This document shows, piece after piece, positions 43,039 to 51,300 of a DNA stretch of 64,000 bases. The stretch comes from Parabacteroides timonensis. Lineage in GTDB: Bacteria > Bacteroidota > Bacteroidia > Bacteroidales > Tannerellaceae. The notes under the pieces were generated by a model. That model did no database searches, had not been told where the DNA came from, and saw only the letters and a list, made by a program, of their open reading frames with translations. The stretch lies in assembly GCF_900128505.1 (NCBI RefSeq), contig NZ_LT669941.1:4091019-4155018 (forward strand). The letters run 5' to 3'. Numbering within the stretch: the first letter of the stretch is position 1; every line of letters begins with the position of its first letter. Position numbers and translations under genes: made by a program.

Positions 43039-45654
43039 TTATAAAGGAATGGATAACCGGACATGGCAACCGGAGACGGCTTCTTTTTCCTGCCTGTTTT
43101 CGATTGTAACACCGATTTCCGTATTGTACAAAGTCTTTAATATTTCGAACTCGTTGGTGACGGCACGGATACCGAAACCTCCGTTCTCTTCTGTTTTCAG
43201 TCCGGGACCATCGTCGGTAATGTCGATTATCAACAATTGGTTTTGCAAAGATAATCGAATTGTAATCTCTCCAATACCACGCGGGGCGATTCCGTGTTTA
43301 ACTGCATTTTCAACGAAAGGTTGTATCAGCATTCCCGGTATCTCGATCGTATCCGGCTGGATGTTTTCGTCTACTGTCAGGGAGTAGGAGAAGGGGAAAC
43401 GAAGTTGTTCGAGTTTCAAATATAACTGTAACTGTTCGATCTCGTCGGAGAGGGGAACAAGCTTCTTTTCGGATGTGGCCAGTACCTTCCGCAGTAAGCG
43501 GGAGAAGTCGATCAGATATTTATTCGCCTCCTGATTGGCGGAGCGATTGATCAGATTCTGGATCGAGCTGAGTGCGTTAAAGATGAAATGCGGATTCATC
43601 TGGGAACGGATCGCACGGAGTTCGAGCTCGCGGATACGGCGGCGGTTAAGCTCCTGCTTTTGTTTGTTTTTGGTTCGGAAATAGTAAATAAGACCGATGA
43701 TTGCAGCGAGTAAAAGCGCACCTATGACACCTTCTTTGAATCCTTTTATGAAATCTTTGAAGGACTTATCTTCTCTGTTTAGGTCTTTTTTTACTAAATC
43801 AATGATTGTGTCTATGTCAAAATCCCAGAGTCTCCGATAGAGAATAGTTCCGTCTTCGCGCATCAGAATGGTGAGTGGGTAGATACCCTTAGACTTTAAA
43901 TCTTGTGCTTGTTTGCTGGGTATAGCTTTGTATGGCTTTACCTTCTCCGCATTATGAGAGGAGAAATTTGAGTATAGTTCGAGTTGTATGGTGGAAGTTA
44001 GTCCTTCCGCTTCAATACGCTGTTTCAAGTCGAGTGCGTTTTGGAGAATATTGGCGGGAAGACCATCCCATGTCAATAGTTGCAACAGGATGTATTTCCG
44101 GTCGTTTCCTTTCGCCAGGTGCAGGCTGTCAGCTATAATCAGACCGGTTTCTTTAATATTCTTTCCGGCTTCAAAAGGTAACAACTTGTTGTATGTCTTT
44201 TTTAGATCGTTTGTCAGACTGGTATCCGGGCAGGAGCTGATAAAATCGTTATAATCCGCATCTAATTCGGATAGCATTTTTTCACCCATTAAAGCCTTTA
44301 GATTAACTTTGTTTACTTGATATTTTGGATAACCGGAAAGGATTTGTTTAGTTAATAGATAGTCTTCCTGTGGGGTTAATTCTTTCTGTTTGTTCAGACG
44401 TAGATTATCCGACTTGAGTTCCTGTTTTTTATAGATAGTATACTCGTACAGGAAATAGTCATAATTTGCAGCATCCGGTTTTTTCAGGTTGTATGCATAA
44501 TCGATAAGTGGATTGACCGATGCAAAGTGGGGGGCTTGCCAGCTGAGCAAACCGCTTTTATGCCAGTCTTCTTTGTCGGTGTAATACATATAGCGTTGTA
44601 GGATAACAGCTCCTTTGAGATACTGTTCCGAGCGTTCGAATACCTTTCGCCAATAGGGGTCCATCTTTCCAAAATCTTTCTCCAAGACCGTTTGAAAAAG
44701 AGCATTACGGGACTGGAAAGCTTTTTCCAGCTCGTCGGGTTGTCTGAGGTTGAAAACAAATATATCAGACTCATAGAGGTTGGCGAACCTTCGATAGCTG
44801 TATTGGAAGTTGTTTTGCTCGTTTCCTCGTCCTTCGTAACGGATGCGATGTGTATCTATATATAGTTTTTTGTCCTGAACAATGGAATCTCCGGGAGTTA
44901 GTAGTAGCGTTTTTTGTGCTCCGACTTTGTATTCTGTCGGGTAGGGGATAAATATTTTTTTATGAACGGTTGAATCTCCGGATGTGTCGAGATCTAAATT
45001 GCAGCAGGTAAATTCCGTATTTGGAGGAAGAGGGAAGGAGGCTTCGATAATTCGTGTATTCGGTGTCGGAAAGTTAGGTAGGCCTTCACTCCATTCGGTC
45101 AGAAGATCGTTGGCTGTCGAGGTGACAAGTTTGTCCAGATTTAAAGAATCCTGGACAGATACATCCGTATTGGCTGATAATCCCTCTTGTCTTACTCCGA
45201 AAGGAATATACGTTTTCGAATAGGAGTAGAGTGAGTTCGTTCTGTCGAAAGTGAGTGCTTTTCCACTCTTCCGATCGTATGTGACATGTAGAATCTGTTT
45301 GTCAGAGGTACTGTCTTTAAAACCGAAATCCTGCTGGTAACGATTGTCGAAATAATAAAATCCCTGTTTCTCTTTATCATTGTGACAATCATACAGGTTA
45401 TCCAGCGTATAGTCGATAGAAATAGACTTATCCGTTCTGTCTATCACCGTTGCCCGGATAATGACCCTCCGGATATTCTCTGCTCTCCAGGGAATCTCTT
45501 CCTGAATTCCCGGTGCTACATAAGGATAATAATGAACACACTCAAAAGTGAACCAATCCCCTTTTTTAAGAGAATCGCGACTGTAAGGAGTGAATGATTC
45601 CGCCCATCCGTTCCATGCCAGACATACGAATAAAAATAAGAGCCTTACTTTCAT
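43039..45654 (-). CDS. LytS-type sensor histidine kinase with large periplasmic, thioredoxin-like sensor
   Basis: The ATG at 45654 is chosen because a signal peptide follows (MKVRLLFLFVCLAWNGWAES). The 871-residue protein is about 640 residues of periplasmic sequence, a membrane span at 642-659 (GVIGALLLAAIIGLIYYF), and a LytS-type kinase (QMNPHFIFNALSSIQNL, His689; PFVENAVKHGIAPRG; DDGPGL). The last part of the periplasmic region reads LLQLLTWDGLPANILQNALDL, then KSKGIYPLTILMREDGTILYRRLWDFDIDTII, which resembles the end of TlpA-like thioredoxin folds but has no CxxC, so it would bind instead of reduce. Kinases of this family with such a sensor are not ones I recognise. It is eight bases from its LytTR regulator. 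Confidence 0.88.
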   Translation of the reverse strand: MKVRLLFLFVCLAWNGWAESFTPYSRDSLKKGDWFTFECVHYYPYVAPGIQEEIPWRAENIRRVIIRATVIDRTDKSISIDYTLDNLYDCHNDKEKQGFYYFDNRYQQDFGFKDSTSDKQILHVTYDRKSGKALTFDRTNSLYSYSKTYIPFGVRQEGLSANTDVSVQDSLNLDKLVTSTANDLLTEWSEGLPNFPTPNTRIIEASFPLPPNTEFTCCNLDLDTSGDSTVHKKIFIPYPTEYKVGAQKTLLLTPGDSIVQDKKLYIDTHRIRYEGRGNEQNNFQYSYRRFANLYESDIFVFNLRQPDELEKAFQSRNALFQTVLEKDFGKMDPYWRKVFERSEQYLKGAVILQRYMYYTDKEDWHKSGLLSWQAPHFASVNPLIDYAYNLKKPDAANYDYFLYEYTIYKKQELKSDNLRLNKQKELTPQEDYLLTKQILSGYPKYQVNKVNLKALMGEKMLSELDADYNDFISSCPDTSLTNDLKKTYNKLLPFEAGKNIKETGLIIADSLHLAKGNDRKYILLQLLTWDGLPANILQNALDLKQRIEAEGLTSTIQLELYSNFSSHNAEKVKPYKAIPSKQAQDLKSKGIYPLTILMREDGTILYRRLWDFDIDTIIDLVKKDLNREDKSFKDFIKGFKEGVIGALLLAAIIGLIYYFRTKNKQKQELNRRRIRELELRAIRSQMNPHFIFNALSSIQNLINRSANQEANKYLIDFSRLLRKVLATSEKKLVPLSDEIEQLQLYLKLEQLRFPFSYSLTVDENIQPDTIEIPGMLIQPFVENAVKHGIAPRGIGEITIRLSLQNQLLIIDITDDGPGLKTEENGGFGIRAVTNEFEILKTLYNTEIGVTIENRQEKEAVSGCHVRLSIPL

Positions 45655-45821
45655 ATCTGTAAATTTAAGATGAAAAATTAGATTACAGACCAAATGTAGA
45701 GAGAAAGACTCTTGCGTGGCCGGAAAATGAGTAAATGGTAGTTGCGAGTGAGTAATAATGTAACATTTGAACATAAATATAAATAATGAACTGAATAGGA
45801 TGATAAAGAATAAAAAAATAC

Positions 45822-45829
45822 TATGTTTG
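45822..45829 (+). promoter_or_regulatory. -7 box of the DUF1016 gene
   Basis: TATGTTTG matches TAnnTTTG, and its position shows that the in-frame ATG at 45823 lies inside the promoter, supporting the start at 45862. No TTG is found at the -33 distance. Confidence 0.5.
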
Positions 45830-45861
45830 CATACATAATTATTAATAACAAATCCGAGACT

Positions 45862-46920
45862 ATGAACAATTTAATTAAAGCGGACAATGAGTATCAGCAA
45901 TGGTTGGCTAATCTCAAAAAACGTATCAAACAAAGTCAGATAAAGGCTGCTGTAAAGGTTAACACTGAATTATTAGAACTATATTGGAGTATAGGTTCTG
46001 ATATTGTGAAGAAACAGACCGAATCTGATTGGGGAGATGGAATTATAGAACAACTAAGTCTTGATTTACGATTGGCCTTCCCAGATATCAAAGGTTTTTC
46101 CTCTCGTAATTTGTGGTATATGAAGAAGTGGTTTTTGTTTTACTCTGGTGAAAATATAAAACTGCACCAAGTTGGTGCAGAATCTTCATCAAAGATGCCA
46201 CAGTTTGTAGCAGAAATTCCATGGAGACATCATACTGAAATAATAACTAAATGCAAATCTATCGAAGAAGCATTGTTTTATATAAAAAAGACCTTACAGG
46301 AGGGTTGGAGTCGTGCTATCTTAATCCATTATATAGGGGTTGATTTATATAGATCACAAGGGAAAACTATTTCAAACTTCTCCTCAACTTTACCTTCTTT
46401 ACAAAGTGAACTTGCACAAGAGATGTTGAAAGATCCTTACAATTTTGATTTTCTTACATTAACGGAAGGATATAAAGAAAAAGAATTGGAGAAGGCTTTA
46501 ACAGACAATCTTACTCGATTTTTATTGGAGCTTGGAACCGGTTTTGCTTTTGTAGGACGTCAAGTTCCTATTCAGGTCGGTGAATCATCTTATTATATTG
46601 ATATGTTATTTTATCATTTCAGGATGAAGTGCTTTGTTGTAGTCGAATTAAAAACAGTGAAGTTTGAACCTGAATTTGCAGGTAAATTAAATTTTTATGT
46701 AACAGCTATTGATAGGCAGATGCGGGATAAGGATGATAATCCGACTATTGGTTTATTGATATGTAAAGACAAAGAAGATGTAATTGCTGAATATACTTTG
46801 GCTGATATACAAAAACCTTTAGGTATATCTGCTTATGATCTGAATAATATTTTACCAGAGACATTTAGAAGCAGTCTTCCTACTATTGAGGAAATTGAAA
46901 AGAATATGAAGAACTTTTGA
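45862..46920 (+). CDS. DUF1016 (YhcG-like) PD-(D/E)XK nuclease-fold protein
   Basis: The start at 45862 gives a 352-residue protein. The N-terminal DUF1016_N part is helical (YQQWLANLKKRIKQSQIKAA; NTELLELYWSIGSDI). The C-terminal half is the nuclease fold, with GESSYYIDMLFYHFRMKCFVVVELK supplying the catalytic D and E-x-K, then KLNFYVTAIDRQMR. YhcG-like proteins are nucleases or Holliday-junction-related, and their genes are often mobile and near restriction or defence loci. The gene is markedly more AT-rich than its neighbours and stands alone between a kinase and ybeY, suggesting recent acquisition. Role not known. Confidence 0.85.
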   Translation: MNNLIKADNEYQQWLANLKKRIKQSQIKAAVKVNTELLELYWSIGSDIVKKQTESDWGDGIIEQLSLDLRLAFPDIKGFSSRNLWYMKKWFLFYSGENIKLHQVGAESSSKMPQFVAEIPWRHHTEIITKCKSIEEALFYIKKTLQEGWSRAILIHYIGVDLYRSQGKTISNFSSTLPSLQSELAQEMLKDPYNFDFLTLTEGYKEKELEKALTDNLTRFLLELGTGFAFVGRQVPIQVGESSYYIDMLFYHFRMKCFVVVELKTVKFEPEFAGKLNFYVTAIDRQMRDKDDNPTIGLLICKDKEDVIAEYTLADIQKPLGISAYDLNNILPETFRSSLPTIEEIEKNMKNF

Positions 46921-46948
46921 TATAAATAGATAAATAATAATGCCGGGA

Positions 46949-47383
46949 TCACCCCTCCCGGCATTCCTCCGGCAAGATAGCCAAAGCCTTATTTTCGTTT
47001 TCTTCCATGATCTCCCTCTCCCCCGGGCCTTTGTCGTTGATGCCGCACAGATGAAGAATTCCGTGGATGATCGTGCGGTGCAATTCTTCGTTGTAAGGTG
47101 TTTCGAACTTTTCTGAATTTGTTTTTACTGTATCTAGGCTGATGAAAAGGTCACCTGATATTTTGTTGCCGCTGGTGTAATCGAATGTGATGATATCGGT
47201 GTAATAATCGTGTTGCAGATACTGGCGGTTTACCTCCAGGATCTTTTCGTCGGAACAAAAGATATAGCTGATATCCCCTGTCTTTTTCCCGTATGTTTCT
47301 GTCACCGCTTTGATCCAGCTGCTGACAGCTCTCTTTTTGATAACCGGAAGTTCGATGTCTTCCGCGTAAAATGATATTGCCAT
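46949..47383 (-). CDS. ybeY: endoribonuclease YbeY (rRNA maturation)
   Basis: The 144-residue protein has YbeY signatures: LEVNRQYLQHDYYTDIITFDY and the metal motif TIIHGILHLCGINDKG. The first two metal-binding His are present (H-G-I-L-H) but the usual third His, after G-Y-D, reads G-I-N-D-K. I believe Bacteroidales orthologs share this variation, so the metal site is probably completed by another residue. YbeY takes part in 16S rRNA 3' maturation and ribosome quality control. The gene is a single-gene unit, downstream of the spore-maturation-type gene on the same strand. Confidence 0.94.
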   Translation of the reverse strand: MAISFYAEDIELPVIKKRAVSSWIKAVTETYGKKTGDISYIFCSDEKILEVNRQYLQHDYYTDIITFDYTSGNKISGDLFISLDTVKTNSEKFETPYNEELHRTIIHGILHLCGINDKGPGEREIMEENENKALAILPEECREG

Positions 47384-47433
47384 AATGCTATTATTAATCT
47401 TGTTTCTTTATCAGAATGATTTGTTAAAAAATA

Positions 47434-47489
47434 TTACCCGGTATACTAATTCCAATTACCTGCACTAGTAATCCGATTTACCCGGTATA
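47434..47489. repeat. direct repeat TTACCCGGTATA ahead of ybeY
   Basis: The 12-mer TTACCCGGTATA occurs at 47434-47445 and again at 47478-47489, 44 bases apart, in the 133-base gap between the ybeY start and the stop of the upstream gene. Spaced identical copies in a promoter region may be regulator-binding sites. No known regulator motif was recognised. Confidence 0.45.
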
Positions 47490-47516
47490 GTAGTGACATT
47501 TTGATACTATGGAAGT

Positions 47517-48752
47517 TTACTGTGCAAAGAATAAATAAGTGAGCGCTATTGCTGCAATAGCCCCCGCCAGGTCAGCCAGTAAAGAACACTGTACCGTGTA
47601 CCGTGTGTTACGGATTCCTACACTGCCATAATAAAGGGCCACCACATAAAAAGTAGTATCGGCAGAACCCTGTACGATCGACGAAAGGCGTCCGACAAAC
47701 GAATCGGCTCCATATGTTCGCATTGCATCCAGCATCATGCCACGGGCACCGCTACCACTCAGCGGCTTCATCAGTATGGTTGGCAATCCACCGACAAAAT
47801 CGGCATTCAGCCCTACCGCCTCTACTCCTGTCCGGATACCTCCTATCACAAAATCCATTGCACCCGATGCACGGAATACGCCGATGGCTACCAGTACCGC
47901 TATCAGGTATGGAATGATTGTTATGGCTGTCTTGAAGCCCTCTTTGGCCCCTTCGATAAATGTATCGTAGACATTGATCTTTTTGCGTACGCCGCTTACG
48001 ATGAATCCGCAGATAATGGTAAACAACAACGTATTGGCGAAGACAGTCGAATAAAGCGATACCTGTTCCTGCTCCAGCGAGTTGAATAACCAAACGAGCC
48101 CTCCGATAAAAGCTGCTACTCCTCCGAAGAATAACAGCAGGTTTTTCTGAAGGATATTGATACGCTGTTTAATACAAACAGCCAGGATAGCTATCAGTGT
48201 AGAAGTAAATGTCGCCAGCATGATCGGCAGGAATACATCCGATGGATTGGCGGCTCCCAGCTGTGCCCTGTACATCATGATCGTGATAGGGATCAGTGTC
48301 AATCCGGAAGCATTGATACATAAAAACATAATCATCGGGTTGCTGGCCGATTCCTTGTCCGTGTTGAATTCCTGTAATTGCTGCATCGCTTTTAATCCCA
48401 TCGGAGTCGCAGCATTATCCAGTCCCAGCAGGTTGGCGGAGAAGTTCATAAAGATAGAACCTGTTGCCGGGTGGCCTTTGGGGATATCGGGAAAGAGCTT
48501 GCTGAACACCGGAGCAGCCAACCGGGCAAACGACTGAATCACCCCTCCCTTTTCACCGATCTTCATAATACCTAGCCAAAGCGACAAGATACCTGTTAAG
48601 CCTAATGATATTTCAAATCCACTTTTGGCTGAGTCGAATGTGGCATTAATGATATCGGTGAATACCACTGTATCGCCTGCAAAGATCAGTTTACCCAGTG
48701 CGACAACGAATGCGATAAGAAAGAAAGCAATCCAAATGTAGTTTAGAACCAT
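47517..48752 (-). CDS. spore-maturation-type nucleoside recognition (Gate) membrane protein, SpmA/SpmB fusion
   Basis: The 411-residue protein has about ten hydrophobic segments. The N-terminal half matches SpmA (FDSAKSGFEISLGLTGILSLWLGIMKIGEKGG; LGLDNAATPMGLKAMQQL; SNPMIMFLCINASGLTLIPI). The C-terminal half matches SpmB (KEGFKTAITIIPYLIAVLVAIGVFRASG; LPTILMKPLSGSGARGMM). Bacteroidetes do not sporulate, so the name reflects family history only. Gate-domain proteins are thought to transport nucleosides or peptidoglycan precursors, but the substrate here is unknown. It is divergent from the dehydrogenase gene. Confidence 0.9.
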   Translation of the reverse strand: MVLNYIWIAFFLIAFVVALGKLIFAGDTVVFTDIINATFDSAKSGFEISLGLTGILSLWLGIMKIGEKGGVIQSFARLAAPVFSKLFPDIPKGHPATGSIFMNFSANLLGLDNAATPMGLKAMQQLQEFNTDKESASNPMIMFLCINASGLTLIPITIMMYRAQLGAANPSDVFLPIMLATFTSTLIAILAVCIKQRINILQKNLLLFFGGVAAFIGGLVWLFNSLEQEQVSLYSTVFANTLLFTIICGFIVSGVRKKINVYDTFIEGAKEGFKTAITIIPYLIAVLVAIGVFRASGAMDFVIGGIRTGVEAVGLNADFVGGLPTILMKPLSGSGARGMMLDAMRTYGADSFVGRLSSIVQGSADTTFYVVALYYGSVGIRNTRYTVQCSLLADLAGAIAAIALTYLFFAQ

Positions 48753-48804
48753 ACTGTTTTAATATTATGCTCACAAAAATAGGAATTTATTAACGATAGA
48801 TTTG

Positions 48805-48812
48805 TATTTTTG
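48805..48812 (+). promoter_or_regulatory. -7 box of the dehydrogenase operon
   Basis: TATTTTTG matches TAnnTTTG and lies 24 bases ahead of the ATG at 48837. No TTG at -33 was found. Confidence 0.45.
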
Positions 48813-48836
48813 CCCGAATAATAATCGTAATGACTT

Positions 48837-49799
48837 ATGACAAAGATATTAGTAACCTACGACATGTTCCGTGAGGGCTTCACGGAGCTGGAAAGCAAGT
48901 ATGATGTGACTTTTCCCGACGGAAGAGATTTCACCTATGAGGAAGTGTTCGAAATGATCCCGGAGTATGATATATTGTGCTCCATGTTCGATTTTCCGGT
49001 GAACAAAGAACTGGTAGACCATGCACCGAATTTAAAGATGGTAGCCAACTATGCGGTGGGTTACAATAATATCGATGTGGCTTACTGCCTGGAAAAAGGT
49101 ATTACGGTAGCCAATACCCCTGACCCGGTGACCGCCCCTACCGCCAACCTGGCACTCGGTTTGATGATCGACACTGCCCGCCGCATTACCGAATGCGACC
49201 GTAAGTTGCGTACTTTAGGCAAGGAAATGAAAATAGGCGTACTCGAAAATCTGGGTGTGAATATTACCGGACAAACATTGGGTATCATCGGTATGGGACG
49301 TATTGGAAAGGCGCTTGCCAAACGTGCGAACGCCTGTGGCATGGAAGTGATCTATCATAACCGCCGCCAATTATATGTGGATGAAGAAACGAAACTGAAC
49401 GTGACTTACGCCTCTATGGAGGAACTCTTGGCACAATCCGATTTCGTCTCTTTGAATGCTCCTTATACCCCTGACACCTATCATATCATTGGTGAAGAAG
49501 AGTTGAAGCAGATGAAGCCGTCCGCTATCCTGATTAACACTGCCCGCGGCCCGTTGGTAGACGAACAGGCGCTGGTGAAGGCTTTGCAGGACGGAACGAT
49601 TCATGGTGCCGGTCTGGATGTATTTGAATTTGGCGATTATCCGCTGCCGGAACTGCTGGAAATGGATAATGTCGTATTGACCCCGCATATAGGAACGCAG
49701 ACATTGGATGTACGTATCGTCATGGCCCGTACGGTTTGTAATAACGTCATCGGATTTTTGGAAGGCGACCGTCCTGTATCACGTGTCATGCGTCCATGA
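48837..49799 (+). CDS. D-isomer-specific 2-hydroxyacid dehydrogenase
   Basis: The 320-residue enzyme has the NAD-binding GIIGMGRIGKALAKR, the catalytic Arg in INTARGPLVDEQALV, the Glu in GLDVFEFGDYPLPELL and the His in LTPHIGTQTLD. It interconverts a 2-keto acid and a D-2-hydroxy acid; whether the substrate is glyoxylate, hydroxypyruvate, lactate or another acid cannot be read. The stop overlaps the start of the AlkD-like gene by four bases (ATGA), so the two are coupled. It heads a three-gene operon. Confidence 0.93.
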   Translation: MTKILVTYDMFREGFTELESKYDVTFPDGRDFTYEEVFEMIPEYDILCSMFDFPVNKELVDHAPNLKMVANYAVGYNNIDVAYCLEKGITVANTPDPVTAPTANLALGLMIDTARRITECDRKLRTLGKEMKIGVLENLGVNITGQTLGIIGMGRIGKALAKRANACGMEVIYHNRRQLYVDEETKLNVTYASMEELLAQSDFVSLNAPYTPDTYHIIGEEELKQMKPSAILINTARGPLVDEQALVKALQDGTIHGAGLDVFEFGDYPLPELLEMDNVVLTPHIGTQTLDVRIVMARTVCNNVIGFLEGDRPVSRVMRP

Positions 49800-50497
49800 C
49801 CGCGGAGTTTGTATTGAGCGAACTTCTCTCGATGGCGAATCCGGAGAAGGCTGCTTTCCTGCAACGTTTCTTTAAAACGGGGCCGGGACAGTATGCCGAA
49901 GGCGATGTATTCCTCGGACTGGTCGTTCCCCTCACCCGCAGCATCGCAAAGGCGAACAAGCAAACACCTTTGGCAGAATTGCAGAAATTGATGGATAGCG
50001 AATATCACGAAGCACGCCTTTGTGCCCTTTTGATCGTGGTCGAGCAATTCAAAAAGGCTTCGGAAGCCAACCGGAAGAAACTGTATGATTTCTATCTCGG
50101 CAATGCCCACCGGATCAATAACTGGGATCTGGTGGATGTAACTTGTCCGCATCTGGTGGGGCTTTATTTGTTGGATAAAGACCGTTCGCGGTTGTATGAA
50201 CTGGCGGAAAGCGATTGCCTGTGGGAACAACGTATCGCAATGGTTTCGACGGTGACGTTTATCCGTAACCGTGAATATACCGATACACTGGCATTGGCGG
50301 AAAAACTGATGTCGCATAAACATGACCTGATGCATAAGGCTGTGGGCTGGATGCTTCGTGAGGTCGGAAAGAAGGATCGGGAGACACTGACCGGATTCCT
50401 GGAAGAATATGCCACCCGTCTCCCTCGCACAGCACTCCGCTATGCCATCGAGCATTACCCGGAGGATCAGCGTCAGTATTTCCTGAAGAAGAAATAA
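49796..50497 (+). CDS. AlkD-like DNA alkylation repair protein
   Basis: The 233-residue helical protein matches the AlkD family (HEAT-like repeats): FFKTGPGQYAEGDVFLGLVVP, EYHEARLCALLIVVEQF, INNWDLVDVTCPHLVG, LWEQRIAMVSTVTFI and KAVGWMLREVGKKD. AlkD proteins remove positively charged alkylated bases such as N3- and N7-alkylpurines from DNA. The conserved DLVD and the W and R of the active-site cleft are present. It overlaps the dehydrogenase gene by four bases and is followed by the TIGR02757 gene after three bases. Confidence 0.93.
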   Translation: MTAEFVLSELLSMANPEKAAFLQRFFKTGPGQYAEGDVFLGLVVPLTRSIAKANKQTPLAELQKLMDSEYHEARLCALLIVVEQFKKASEANRKKLYDFYLGNAHRINNWDLVDVTCPHLVGLYLLDKDRSRLYELAESDCLWEQRIAMVSTVTFIRNREYTDTLALAEKLMSHKHDLMHKAVGWMLREVGKKDRETLTGFLEEYATRLPRTALRYAIEHYPEDQRQYFLKKK

Positions 50498-50500
50498 CAG

Positions 50501-51250
50501 ATGGATGAACAGATAAAAGAAAAGCTCCGTCGTTGGGCAAAAGAATATAACGTAGATACCTTTATTCCGGACGATCCGGTGCAGTTTCCGCACCGGTACA
50601 CCGAAAAGAAAGACATAGAAGTCTCCGCCTTTCTCACCTCCTGGATCTCTTACGGACGACGGGAACTGATCTTGCGGAAGGCAAACGAACTGCATGCGGC
50701 GATGGGTGTCAGTCCGTACCGCTGGATTATGGAGGAAGGTTATAAATACTTGCCGGGAAATGCGGTGGAACCGGGCAAAAGGGATACTTTTTACCGTTTC
50801 TACACCTACTCCCATCTCCGGCAATTGTGCGAGCGGTTGAAATGTATCTATGAAAAACATGAATCGCTGGAAGACGCATTGGCTACCAGTCCATACCCCA
50901 ATCCGATTACGAAAATACAGGATGTCTTTTCGGGTATTGAGGGTATTCCGGTATTGACCGGTACATCCGCCTGTAAACGTCTGGCTATGTTCCTTCGCTG
51001 GATGGTTCGGAAAGACGGTATTGTCGATTTCGGAATCTGGGGAACATCGATACGCCCTCATGAACTGATCATTCCTTTAGATACACATGTCCATCAGATA
51101 TCCTTGGAACTGGGATTGACCGCTCAAAAGAATGCCACTTTAAGAACAGCCATCGAGATAACCGAAGCCCTGAAAGAAGTCTTTCCTGATGATCCGTGTC
51201 TGGGGGATTTTGCGCTGTTTGGGTATGATATAAATAGGAAAACGTTGTAA
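50501..51250 (+). CDS. TIGR02757 (DUF2400) family protein
   Basis: The 249-residue protein belongs to the conserved TIGR02757 family, recognised from VQFPHRYTEKKDIEVSAFLTSWISYGRRELI, KRLAMFLRWMVRKDGIVDFGIW and the closing LIIPLDTHVHQISLELGL. Parts resemble the helix-hairpin-helix DNA glycosylase fold (the R-K-D and D-T-H residues), which fits its position beside the AlkD-like repair gene. Function is unproven. It begins three bases after the AlkD-like stop and ends the operon; a palindrome follows. Confidence 0.88.
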   Translation: MDEQIKEKLRRWAKEYNVDTFIPDDPVQFPHRYTEKKDIEVSAFLTSWISYGRRELILRKANELHAAMGVSPYRWIMEEGYKYLPGNAVEPGKRDTFYRFYTYSHLRQLCERLKCIYEKHESLEDALATSPYPNPITKIQDVFSGIEGIPVLTGTSACKRLAMFLRWMVRKDGIVDFGIWGTSIRPHELIIPLDTHVHQISLELGLTAQKNATLRTAIEITEALKEVFPDDPCLGDFALFGYDINRKTL

Positions 51251-51267
51251 ATGTAGTTTTCCTTTAC

Positions 51268-51294
51268 TGGTTGTTCGGAATTTCCGAACAACCA
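51268..51294. terminator. 27-bp palindrome between convergent genes
   Basis: A perfect 13-pair stem (TGGTTGTTCGGAA and its complement) with a one-base centre lies between the convergent TIGR02757 and ATPase genes, seven bases before the ATPase stop and 17 after the other. It has no U-run on either strand, so its role as terminator is plausible but not certain; it may also protect the ends of both messages. Confidence 0.55.
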
Positions 51295-51300
51295 CTCGAC

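Noticed and set aside
49637..51061. A 474-codon open frame on the minus strand
   Set aside because: It lies fully opposite the dehydrogenase end, AlkD-like and TIGR02757 genes, which have clear family motifs. Its own reading has no recognisable domain.
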